From positions 1 to 13,221 of the forward strand of contig CAUDNR010001578.1 in the NCBI GenBank assembly GCA_958430865.1: a stretch of DNA of 13,221 bases, in the 5' to 3' direction. This stretch comes from Entrophospora sp. SA101 (lineage: Eukaryota; Glomeromycota; Glomeromycetes; Entrophosporales; Entrophosporaceae). Below are positions 1 to 10,022 of this stretch, one piece after another. Position 1 is the stretch's first letter; each line of letters starts with the position of its first letter. Position numbers and translations under genes: made by a program. The notes beneath the pieces are model-generated. The model was given only the letters and a program-made list of their open reading frames with translations, ran no database searches and had not been told where the DNA came from.

Positions 1-20
1 ATTACAGTAAAAATATTAAT

Positions 21-175
21 ATTGAAATCTAGTCGTGTAGTCATGACTGAAATCTAGTCACGACTGAAATCTAGTCGTGACTGAAATCTAGTCGCAGCTC
101 AGTCGACTAGAAAATTTTCTAGTCGCGACTGAATGCAAATCGACTAGTCGAAACTACGACTAGTCGACTGGTAAC
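21..175. repeat. AGTC/CTAG tandem and inverted repeat array
   Basis: Three 17-bp units of the form NNGACTGAAATCTAGTC run head to tail at 43-59, 60-76 and 77-93, differing only in their first two bases, with a partial unit at 21-34. They lead into a perfect 22-bp palindrome at 104-125, centred on AAAATTTT and flanked by CTAG and GTCG. Further CGACTAGTCG motifs follow to about 175. Confidence 0.85.
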
Positions 176-186
176 ACTATGCCATC

Positions 187-245
187 GTTATTATTATTAT
201 TACTATTTACTATTATATCCTCTAAGTCGCCACCATTATTACTAT
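187..245. repeat. Imperfect ATT-type microsatellite
   Basis: A run of TTA/ATT triplets begins at about 187 and continues, interrupted by TACTATTTAC-type variants, to about 245. It is simple-sequence DNA with no coding sign. Confidence 0.6.
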
Positions 246-271
246 TTAATGGTTCACTATTACCAGGGTTT

Positions 272-345
272 CTATTCGAATAAGGTTTATTCGAATTACA
301 TTAAAAGTTTATTCGAATAAAACGAATAAAACAAATAATTCGAAC
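272..345. repeat. TTCGAATAA palindromic repeat cluster
   Basis: The core ATTCGAAT recurs at about 274-282, 289-297 and 311-318. One copy sits in a perfect 14-bp palindrome, TTTATTCGAATAAA (308-321). Variants AACGAATAAA and AATTCGAAC follow. It lies just beyond the 3' end of the giant gene. Confidence 0.7.
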
Positions 346-397
346 TAAGATTGAGTTTTATTAAATGTATATAACTCTAACTATTACCATTGCTTTC

Positions 398-403
398 TTT
401 ATT
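398..403 (-). terminator. Candidate polyadenylation signal AATAAA
   Basis: AATAAA on the minus strand lies about 46 nt past the TGA of the giant gene, a usual distance for a fungal polyadenylation signal. In DNA this AT-rich the hexamer also occurs by chance. Confidence 0.35.
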
Positions 404-448
404 AATAATTGTTTATCCTGTTACGAGTATTGTATGTTTTTTCTTTTG

Positions 449-3400
449 TCATTCTAAGTGATGCAGATGGACCAGATCGCTTAATGGTTGATTTTCAATT
501 GGTACAATAGTACTACTGTTGAACAAGATTAAAGAAACAGTGTCTTTATTAATGGCACCCTTAGTTAGATTCCTTTGAGATGTAAGGCGTGTTTCCATAA
601 ATGAATAAACCTTAATTGATAATTAGTTAGAAAAAAGATAAATTTGTTAAAACAATAACACAAAATTAAATAATTACTGCTGAGTATACTGCGCCTAGCC
701 TATTATCATGTCTTTGTGCAATTTTTTCACGGATGCCTAAACGAATGTTTTCTAAAGGTTTTCTATCATTATGGCTCATTGAATATGATCGATCAAGTGC
801 AAATATAATATGAAATGCTGCTTCACTTTTATTTGGATTATCACAGCTGAACTGATGACCATCCAGTGAAATGTAACCACTACCAGTTGATGCATTAGAT
901 GATTGATTTAAAGGTTTATGGAAAATTTCCAATTCACAATAAGATTTTGTGGTAGTTGCACTATTAGAACTTTGTTGCATATTGTGAGCTTCATCTGGAC
1001 ATTCATGATCACATTTTGCAAATTCTGCTTGTTCTTGTGCTGAATATGGATCTTTAAAGCCTGTTCTTTCCCAAAATAATTTATGAGTTACATAATCTTT
1101 TTTATTATCAGGATTGGGTTCAAGGGGTACTAATCATTTTAATAATTAATATTAGATTTAAAATTTTTATAAAAATTTTCATAAAATAAAATGAAAAAAA
1201 TGAATACCATCTAAATGTATTACTTCATGTCCTTGTTGTCCATTTTTACATGCCTCCACATTTTGACAATAATCAATATGTCTATGGCGACCTAATTCTT
1301 TACAATAAAAATTACAAAGAACAAAAGAACCTTGATCTCCAATTTGTAATTTATGTCCCTTATACTCAAATTCATCATTCTCTGCAGTAAATTCAGTTAG
1401 CGTCATATTCCCATGGGTAGTCTCATGTAGAATTTGTGGATGTCCATAAGGCAAGTTGCAATAATATGTACAAAATTGACATTTTTTATCACAAAAATGA
1501 GACCCATCATGTGAATGTGTTCCTTCATGCTCGAAGGAGTTTGGTGGTATTCTTTTATTACATCTCATCCTTTCACTTTGTTGAATATATTTAAAAAAGC
1601 TAATTGAAGTTTCTTTAATCAATCCATTGTAAGTTGCTTCTTCTTTTTTTGGTTCAGTTAAAATTTTACAAATGCCTGGTTCTTGACATTTTTTAAAACA
1701 TTGATGTTCATTACCACAAAAATGATTAACAGCAAGTTCAGTATATGCATGAAAATGATTATTACTTTGGCATCTTTTCTGACAATCTGAAATTGGGCAT
1801 TCAATTGGACATGTCTCATTTTCACAACGATGTTGATCATGCTCAAGCTCACATGGCATAATGCATTTGTTTGGACATTCATAATCACCTTTATCACCTT
1901 TATTGGTTGATGTAATGAGTGAACATGGCTCTCCACAATAATGACGCTTTGATTGACACATGTGTTCATCATCTTTATGTCCAATATCTTTTGAACATAC
2001 TTTTTGACAATTACGTTTATCACTAAAATTACAAGGTTTTCCACATAAATGGCTGGCTTTATTACATGCATGTTTCCCATCATGTCCTGCTTTATAACTA
2101 CACACTGGAATAACAGAACTATGTGCTTCTACAAATTGACAAGAAAAGTGACATTCATGATTAGTCTTGCAGTCATGTTTGTCAGTATGATCATGATTTT
2201 TAAGACAGTGTAATCCACAATCTTGACAAGAAAGACTACATAATGTCCAAAAATGCATAAGCTTGTCAATCTCTTTTTCAAGAGCATATTTTCCAATAAC
2301 AACTTCACTATTGTCTTGTGGAAACTTGCTAATGTTTTCAGAAAACCATTCCTCAACACGATATATTCTTCGTTCAACAAGAAATCTGAAAAATAATTGT
2401 AACTTTTTAAACCATTCTGAATCATTTTCAGAGCATTTTCTTTTTTGAATATTTTCTTCAAAGTGAGTTCTTAAATCAGATGAAAAATCAACAAAATCAG
2501 CATTTTCTTCAAAGAGTAAAACATCTGAATCTGGAAATATTTGATTTTGTGTATTGAATGTTTCTGCAAATTTAGATAAATGAGGTTGATCATCTATTTC
2601 TTCCCCTGTATCATGATTTAATAAAGGTCTAATTTCTTGTTCCTTTTGCTCCAAGCCATAAGATATAACTACTGGAAGTATTCTTTTTAAAATTGATAAA
2701 CGCATTTGAACAAGATTTTCATCCAAAGGTCCCCAATCACAAATTTTTAATTTGGCCATAATGACTTTAGTGTTTTGTAAAAAAGTTTGTGCATTTTCAT
2801 ATTTTGCTTTCTGATCATCCAACTTTGTTTTGACAGTTTTCAAAGTTTTAAACCAAGCAGGATCATTAAATAATGGCCATGGAAAAATAGTCAATCCACT
2901 TCTATACATTCTAGTAATAAAATTATCTTCCCCCTGTCTTTGAACCAAGTCCTCAAACTTGAGATAAAACTCATCAACAACTCCTTTTCGATCACTTTTA
3001 TGAACATCTTTAATTATAATACAAAGTTTTGCTTGAAAAATGTTTGAATCAGATTTAAAAAAAGCTGCACCATCTTGAAATCTTTGAAACATTTCTGACA
3101 TGTCTCTACTAACAGCAAATTGGTTTTTAAAAAGTATCAAATTTGAAACCATTGTGTTAAACAAAGTTAAAAATAAGTCTTCTTGTGGTGTTCTTTCCAA
3201 AGATTTTAAACCTTCAAAATCAAGTGCAACATAAATATTTTTTTTTGTTATAACTAAAGACATCCACACTCCTTCAGTGCATCTCATTGCAGAACCATCA
3301 AATGTTGTTCCAACAAGGTGATTCAACATATATGATTTTCCACATGATTGTTCACCCATACTTGAAACAACTTTAACTTGTCTATTACCAAAATGTTTAA

Positions 3401-6400
3401 ATATACCTTCATACCATCCAAGTGAAATGTTTTCTGCAATACCACCAAAACAACATCCATATTCATCATCAAAATCTATATCAAGCTCATTTGATGCTAA
3501 ACCATCTCGAAGTGGTTGAAATTGATTATTTTTAGCAACTGCAATCTGGATAGGTATTAAACATGAAAGTTGAATTATCCATTCTCCTAGCTGATATTCA
3601 ATTGAATGTTCTGATATAAAATTATTTTCTTCAATATCTAGACCTGAAAATGTTGCAACAGTAGTTTTAAAATGCTTTAAAACAGATGCTGGTTTTTTTA
3701 ATTCATTGAACATATTAATAACATAGTTCTCAAAATTTCTGCCATAAATTTCATGTTTAACATCATCATTTACATCAAGGACAATTTTCAAATTAAGTGA
3801 CTGATTTTGTTCAGGATCTATGCAACTCTCAACTGGATACTTTTCAAACATTGATTTATATGCATCTATAAAGCCATTAAGCTTTGTCTTAGGTTCAATT
3901 TGAAAATCCATCCATGTATCATTGTCAAGTGATAAGCTCTGATATACACCTGCAACCTTCAATTCAGTATTTGAAATTACATCAACAACACTTAATTTTT
4001 CTTTCTTAATAACAATGTATTCTCCTTTCTGTACTTTGTGTTTAAAATTAGTGTTTTTCCCTTTTAAATTTGAATACCTATTATTGTCAGAATTGGTGAT
4101 AATTCCTTGCAATTTAATTTGACCAATTGATTTTCTTTGATTACATTTTTGAAATCTGTAATTTGTTTTTTCAAGTGTAATCTTTGTAATTAATGAATGA
4201 AATAAATTTTTTTCTACATTAATTGTTGAAAGATGCAATTGACGATTATTTATAAATGAAAATTGAAAGAATTGTAGTGAATTCATATTTGAAGGTAGCC
4301 CAACAACTTTATTTGTATTAGAAAATAATCATAATAATAGATATGTTAGATGTAAACAATTAATCAATTAAAAATGGATTACTTTTCTTACTTTTATTAG
4401 CAGTACTTCCTAAATTCGAACAAAAATAAACATGGGCTTTAAATATATCATCTTCATTTGATACTGCTTGTAAACTTTTAATTGATTTTTCTTTTACAAA
4501 CACTACAATACAAGAACCATCAGGTGTGCTTGACATGTTTATAGAATCTGGAGGAAATTGTAATGTTGCAGGACGAAATTGACCAGTTACAAGATTATAA
4601 ATTTTTGCTTTATCATTAGTTTCCACAAAACATAATTCTTCAGTAGTTTTTATAAAGAAAAAATATTTAATAACTGGTGCTGAATTATTATAATATTGTA
4701 GAATTTGAATATTGGGGTTGCGACCATAAAGATTGGTTTGATTTTCATCAAATGCATAAACATTTAGCTAAAATTTTTGGTTTGTGAAAAATGATATATA
4801 TTACTTACAATTTAATCATTATAATGGATAAATACAAAAATAAATAAATAAATCAATTTACCACTCCTTTTTCAGCAACATAAATTCCAATTAAACCTTT
4901 GGGTTCATTTATAGCAAAAAGACAATCACCATCAGGATTTAATGTTTTTAGTGGTTTTAAATTTGATAATTGAAAAGCTGATTTTAAGCGATTAGAATTT
5001 TCAAAAAAAATTTCTATTTGATTTGATTTTTTATTCCGAAGTATTATTAGGAACTTTCCATTTTCAAATTGAGATATTTTTCTAAAAAATATTGCATTAT
5101 TAATTTAATACTGTGATTAATAATATCAAGCCCTACACAAAGCTTAGATACTTAAAATGCACTTAAAATATACTTAAAGTATACTGATGGAAGAGAACAA
5201 GAACATTTTAAGTGAGTTTTAAGTATGTTTTAAGTATATGAATTTATACTCAAAACACTCTTAAAATATACTATATACTTAAAATATACTTAACATACTT
5301 TTGATGGTAAACTAGCATACTTGAAATACATTTAAAATACACTTAAAATGCTACTCAAAACATACTTAATTTTGTTCATTATTAAAAAAGGTATGTTTTA
5401 AGCACATTTTAAGCACCTTCAAGTAGATTTTAAGCATGTTTTAAATACATTTTAAGTACCTAAACTTTTTGTAGGGAAGAATATTGAATAATTGATTACC
5501 TGAGTTCATATCTTTCTGGATCTATTTTGAAGGAAGTATGCTTATTGCTGTCAAGATGAAGTTTTGGAACATATAACTCATTTTTTTGAATATTTGAGTT
5601 TTCAGACTCTTCCAAGTGTGTTTCATATAATGTTATATTTAGGTGATCAGGTTGTATTGACTCAATTTCATAAGTAAGTTTTAAATACTTATAAAATGTT
5701 GTTTCTAATTAAAGGTAAATTTTTGTTAATGAGTTATAATCACAACAAAAAGATTAACTACTTAATTAGAATTACCTTCAGCTTCTATAATTTTAAAAAT
5801 TGGTCTGTAATTTAAAAATAAAGATATTAATAATAAAAATTTTATAGCATAAAAATCATTTAAAAGTAATTTAATTACCCATCTGGGAATTTTTCTTCAA
5901 GTAATAGGCAAACCCTTGTGAATTCTTGTTTTTCTATTGCTTTAATTTTTTGTGATAATTCCTTGCTTAATTTTTCTTCATAATATGTTTTAACATTTGT
6001 ATATTTTGGTATTATATTTTTGACATTCTCGGAAAAGCCTTTCCTCCATTTTTTAAAGTTTTCAAGAAAAGAATCAATGATTACATTTTTCTTTTCTTGT
6101 GAAATATTAAATATTTCAAAATTAGAAATACTAATTGATTTAAAATCATAAAGTTCATTAACAAATTTAGAGTCAGGTACATGCTTTGCTATTTGTTTAG
6201 CTTTTCGAATATTAGGTTCAATAACATGAGGTTCAATGACATGAGATTCAGAATTTGGTCCAGTAGTAATAGATGCTAAAGATTTTTCTGCATGTTTATT
6301 TACTAATTTAGTAAGATCTGTTTCTTCTTTATCAGCAAATGTATTGCAAAAAAATTCAGAAAAACAGCTTTCCACTTTATTTGAGTCAGGGTTGTCTTTT

Positions 6401-8896
6401 GAATTAGTGTTATTTGTTTTCCATTTAATAAACATTTCAATAGTCATAAATGAACAAAATTGAAATTTCTCTTTCAAAGATTTCCAGGGGTTTGATCTTA
6501 TTAGAATAGATTCCTCTATTTTTTTATTTATATAAGGATATTTCTCATTGATTTCATTGATTTCTATTTAGAATTAATAAATATCAAAAAGAATATATCA
6601 TTTGTTAAATAAGATCTAAGTAACAATAATAATTCAAACAATTTATAATTACTTGATTCTTCAAATTTGTGTACTGTATTATCATCTTTAATAGTTTCTT
6701 CAAATTTGCTATATATCAATAAAAGTTAAAGGTCATCTAACAATTAAAAAAAATATATTTTAAGCAAGATTTATACCTGTAAGTTTCTTTTAATTTCATC
6801 CATGCCATGTTTGTGATAATTTCTGCATCTCTTTCAATTTCATCTTTTATATTTTCTTTTTTCTTACTAGTTGTTTCTTTTTCAGCTTTTACAGAATCTT
6901 CATAAGATGTCAATAGCTCCTTCTCATCATCTAGGCAAAATTCAATAAACTTTTTTAATAATGTCATGTCCATGGAATTTTTTTCAACCTTGAGGGAATA
7001 TCCTTTAATATATTCTTTAAATGGATGGTGACTTTTTGAATAAATTGCTGAACATCTTTTCATTACTGAAGATGATTTGATAATATTTTGAGTGATGAAT
7101 GCTTGATGCGACACAGATTCAACAACTATTTAAGTAAAAAACATAAGCTAATGGAATTGAAGATATTTTAAAGAATTCAAACAGAATAATGATAATACCA
7201 GTAGGTTGCATAGAGGTTCCATTATGATGAATGATCTTAAGGTCTGGTTGAATGTAATTTGGTAGTTGGACCTAATATGTTTATTGATAAGTTAATCTAA
7301 TAAATAAATTCATAAATATGAAGTAACTTTCTAACCTTAAAGCCCTTGTGCAACTGGAAATCCTCTTTTTCTTCTTGACTTTCTTTGACTTCAAATTCAT
7401 AACATGTCTCATCCTTTTCATTGTCTATATCATTATCATAGAAACCATTCCCATCTTTCCTAGTTTCCCATTCAAAACAGGTTAAATCGCTGTTGCTCAT
7501 TAAACATATCTGATAATCAGTCAGTTTTGTGAGATACCTATAATATTTTAATTTTTTTAAGACACTATTATAGAGTATATAAACAGGTATAAAAAATTTT
7601 TTATTACCTGTGGAAATTAATCATATTTTTTTTAAGTTGTTCAGATGCATTATCTTCATAACAACCATGCTCAGGCCAATGAATTACTAAACCAAAATTA
7701 ACATTCACAATCAACAAATATATTCCTGAACGAAGAGAAGGATTCTCAGATTTATTTGAAGATACAAGCAGATCATATCTAAATTAGACAAAGATGTTAA
7801 TCATGAACAATAAAAAAATTACAGATGAAAATGAATTGAATTCAACTTACACTCTTTGGTTAATAATTTTTTTGGTTAATAACAGCCTTGCAATCAATTC
7901 ATAGTTCCCATAGCAGCCAACAAGATTGAATGAGACTCTATTCAATTTCGAATAATTAATATTTGAAACAGATTTAAAGCTTTTGGGAACCAATTCATTA
8001 CAAAGCTTTTCTAACGATTCCTTTGATATGATTGTTTTGTTAACTAAAAAAAAAAAGTTATGTTGATCAATATATCACATGATTTTGACAAGCCACATTG
8101 TCGATTCCTACGAATAATTAAAGACACATACCAAGACCATTTGATCCTTCATCTTTTTCTAGACTCAACAATAGATACAATCCTGGAATATAATCTAAAA
8201 GATCTTGTTCCTTTTTAATATCCTTATTCAAACTAGCATATAAATTTTCACGTTTTGTAAATATCTCCGAAATTTTTTCCTTGTTCTTTTTATGACCATC
8301 TGATGTGAATGATTTAATGGGATTGGTCACAGCTATCAAACTTTCTGCATCAGGAATTTTTGATGTGGACGAATTTGTATTTTTTTCATGATCAAAATTT
8401 GTCTCATCTTTATCAAAACTAAGGTTTTTTGAAGCAGAACTTTTCTTGATAAAAAGACCAGACGATTCATCCGAATTCTTAGATTCTAAATTATCGCACG
8501 TTGTCTTGCTTTTGTCGAAGAGGCTTGTATCCATATTATTGTTAAAGTTTTCTGAATCAGCATTTTCTTCGGCAGAGGATGCCGATTGATTATTTGTTTC
8601 GATGAAGTAATCAAATGTGCCAGAATTAATAAACCCTTCATTAGTGGTACTATGAACGTTATGATCATCTGTTGTTTGGGAAGAAGTAGATGAATCATTG
8701 TATTCGTTAGATGAACCATCATTAGACACGTTGGAAGAAACAGTTGGCACAGGCGAGACTGACAAACTGGTTGAGTTTCCTGTTTTTGTAAAAACCCCGA
8801 TTAAACACGTTAATTTATATTATTGAAGACAAGAAATTACTTTTCAAAAAGATTTTACTTACTACTATTTTCTGTTATTTCGAGATGATTTTGCAT
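449..8896 (-). CDS. Giant VLIG/GBP-like GTPase with Cys/His array and truncated VWA domain, 16 exons
   Basis: Exons read on the minus strand: 8896-8863, 8779-8132, 8043-7851, 7778-7608, 7537-7336, 7271-7199, 7125-6777, 6708-6653, 6563-5879, 5804-5776, 5704-5500, 5081-4862, 4767-4392, 4306-1208, 1129-678, 610-449. All introns are GT-AG and the frame holds for about 2,317 residues, ending in TGA. Residues 12-205 are Ser/Asn/Thr/Asp-rich. About 215-400 is a compact block containing the WPEHGCYED motif. About 440-800 is charged and helical. About 880-1070 has two PDGxC segments suggestive of beta-propeller blades. About 1365-1567 is a GTPase domain: P-loop GEQSCGKS at 1398-1405, candidate switch Thr1424 in CTEG, DFEG at 1443-1446, and a possible base-recognition motif near IKDVHKSD (about 1513). 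Residues 1770-2100 hold about 37 cysteines with many histidines. About 2218-2317 starts a VWA domain with the MIDAS motif DRSYS (2226-2230), but the later metal ligands are missing. The ATG at 8896 has A at -3 and is followed by a strong GTAAGT donor. A large immune-type GTPase is the family analogy; the function here is unknown. Confidence 0.85.
5131..5476. mobile_element. MITE-like terminal-inverted-repeat element in intron 11
   Basis: The element begins CCCTACA and ends TGTAGGG. The outer 36 bp match as inverted repeats with 5 mismatches. It is flanked by AAG at 5128-5130 and 5477-5479, a possible 3-bp target duplication. The 346-bp body has no open frame and is built of degenerate ACTTAAAATA-type units in both orientations. 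Intron 11 of the giant gene is 418 nt; removing the element and one AAG leaves 69 nt, matching the other introns. A short non-autonomous DNA transposon is the best reading; the superfamily cannot be named from this copy. Confidence 0.85.
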
Positions 8897-9112
8897 TTTG
8901 AATTTTTGAAACCAATAGTAAATATTCTAAAGGTAATGAAATAAATGTATTAATCGAACCTTTAAATATTTGTGAAAAAGTCCATTATTTCCAAATAAAG
9001 AAAAGATTATCGGCATGACTGCAGTTTGAGAACAACGAATTTTAGCGTGTAACATTCTCATCGAACCCATAGATGGATTAATTCACGCAAACATTCCCTC
9101 AATATAAGTTAC
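8897..9112. other. 5' flank of the giant gene
   Basis: AT-rich sequence between the giant gene's start codon and the orphan cysteine-rich exon. Apart from the weak TATA-like and CCAAT-like motifs I see no gene in it. If the cysteine-rich exon belongs to the giant gene, this stretch would be intronic. Confidence 0.4.
8961..8968 (-). promoter_or_regulatory. TATA-like element upstream of the giant gene
   Basis: TATTTAAA on the minus strand lies about 65-72 nt upstream of the ATG at 8896. An ATTGG (inverted CCAAT) at 8912-8916 lies closer to the start. Both are weak calls in AT-rich sequence. Confidence 0.2.
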
Positions 9113-9213
9113 CTTCAGTTTTATAAAATGCTGGGTTGCACGCTAAACAATTCCTGCCATCATTGCCAGGATCAAACCCAACACATTGGCAGTTTTTTAT
9201 ACGACAGCCAACT
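9113..9213 (-). CDS. Orphan cysteine-rich exon
   Basis: On the minus strand, a TTTTAG acceptor (ending at 9214) and a GTAACT donor (starting at 9112) bracket 101 nt encoding 33 complete codons with five cysteines in the pattern C-x4-C-x-C-x11-C-x2-C, including the stretch GFDPGNDGRNCLACNPAFY. This looks like a cysteine-rich repeat of the EGF/ephrin-receptor kind, though I cannot name the family. A stop lies upstream in the same frame and there is no ATG, so it must be an internal exon or a relic. Its 3' phase (one base left over) fits exon 2 of the giant gene at 8779, so an alternative 5' end is possible. No partner exon further upstream was found. A degenerate paralogue is the alternative reading. 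Confidence 0.35.
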
Positions 9214-9750
9214 CTAAAAGCAATCTTTCATTTTCTTCTTAAGGAAAATGTTATTTTATATATTTTTAAAATTTTTGGGTAGTGCGTTTGGATACAAAAT
9301 TCAGAGTAACCTTGAAAATTTCTAATTAAAAATCAAACCTCCAAATAAAAGATTTAACACGTCAATTAATTGTTTTAAAACCCCAGATCTTTAGATACCA
9401 AATCCGTTTCCATATCGAATCCATTTTAGGTATAGATAGCTTTCCATCAAATCTATTACATGAAATATCGAAAATATCGAATGAGTTCAAATATTATACT
9501 ATTGAGTTAATGATACTGAATAAATCCAGTAATCGTATTCATCTAATAAAAATGACTTCAATATTTGAAAATAAACGTTTTTAAATATTAAATATTAAAT
9601 GTTACAACCTAATTTTAAAATAATCAATCCCGTTATTTCTATTTCGATAGTTAATAATTGATAGTGAGTGTGTGTATTAATGAAATTAAAATGATGACCG
9701 ATATACACACGTCAACTCGACAAGTCAGTCATTTTTTTATACTAGTGATG
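9214..9750. other. AT-rich intergenic sequence without a recognisable gene
   Basis: Stops are frequent in all frames. I noticed only short direct repeats such as AATATCGAA near 9460-9482. No RNA gene or transposon end was recognised. Confidence 0.4.
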
Positions 9751-9753
9751 TTG

Positions 9754-9825
9754 GCCAGATATCCATCGAGTTTCGAATATCCAAATATTTGGATATCCGT
9801 TGTCGTTAGGAATTTGATATCTGGC
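9754..9825. repeat. Nested inverted repeat
   Basis: The outer arms GCCAGATATC (9754-9763) and GATATCTGGC (9816-9825) are exact inverted copies. Between them is a perfect 20-bp palindrome at 9777-9796, centred on AAATATTT with GGATAT arms. It could fold as a cruciform or be the core of a small inverted-repeat element. Confidence 0.75.
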
Positions 9826-9905
9826 TCAAATAGTATTCTCATCTTAAACACGATCAAAAGTCATTATTACTATAAATTAATTATTAATATATATTAATTA
9901 GTTAC

Positions 9906-10022
9906 CTAGTCTCAGTGGTGTTGAATTATTAAATTCCAACACTATATCATTAAGATTTGCTTGTTCAAAGTTATCATCCGAATCAAATTAACATTATTGT
10001 AATTAAAAACAAAATCGTTCAT
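9906..10022 (-). pseudogene. Possible broken first exon of an unknown gene
   Basis: An ATG at 10022 (minus) opens an Asn-rich frame. After about 12 codons the acidic, coding-like reading moves to another frame near a T run at about 9984, and then continues to a GTAACT donor at 9905. The shift is what a one-base loss would give. The stretch overlaps the start of the plus-strand zinc-finger relic. It is short and unrecognised, so chance is a real alternative. Confidence 0.2.

Noticed and set aside
1..175. Possible CRISPR array in the 17-bp repeats
   Set aside because: Units abut without spacers and the setting is eukaryotic.
675..677. Ending the giant gene at the TAA just after GAVYSA instead of splicing
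   Set aside because: A GTAATT donor sits exactly there and a 67-nt intron leads to 610-449, which continues the VWA strand pattern in phase.
1658..2083. 141-codon minus-strand frame
   Set aside because: It lies inside the large exon 4306-1208 in another frame; the Cys/His-rich frame is the coherent one.
2129..2461. 110-codon minus-strand frame and a 61-codon plus-strand frame nearby
   Set aside because: Shadows of the same large exon.
4360..4362. TAA that would end a separate upstream gene
   Set aside because: A GTAAGA donor at 4391-4386 and an acceptor before 4306 join the two parts in frame, so one gene is more likely than two.
8486..8722. 78-codon minus-strand frame
   Set aside because: Alternative frame of exon 2, which is Ser/Asn-rich and links in phase to exons 1 and 3.
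9658..9897. 79-codon plus-strand frame
   Set aside because: Runs through the nested palindrome; no motif and a composition typical of chance.
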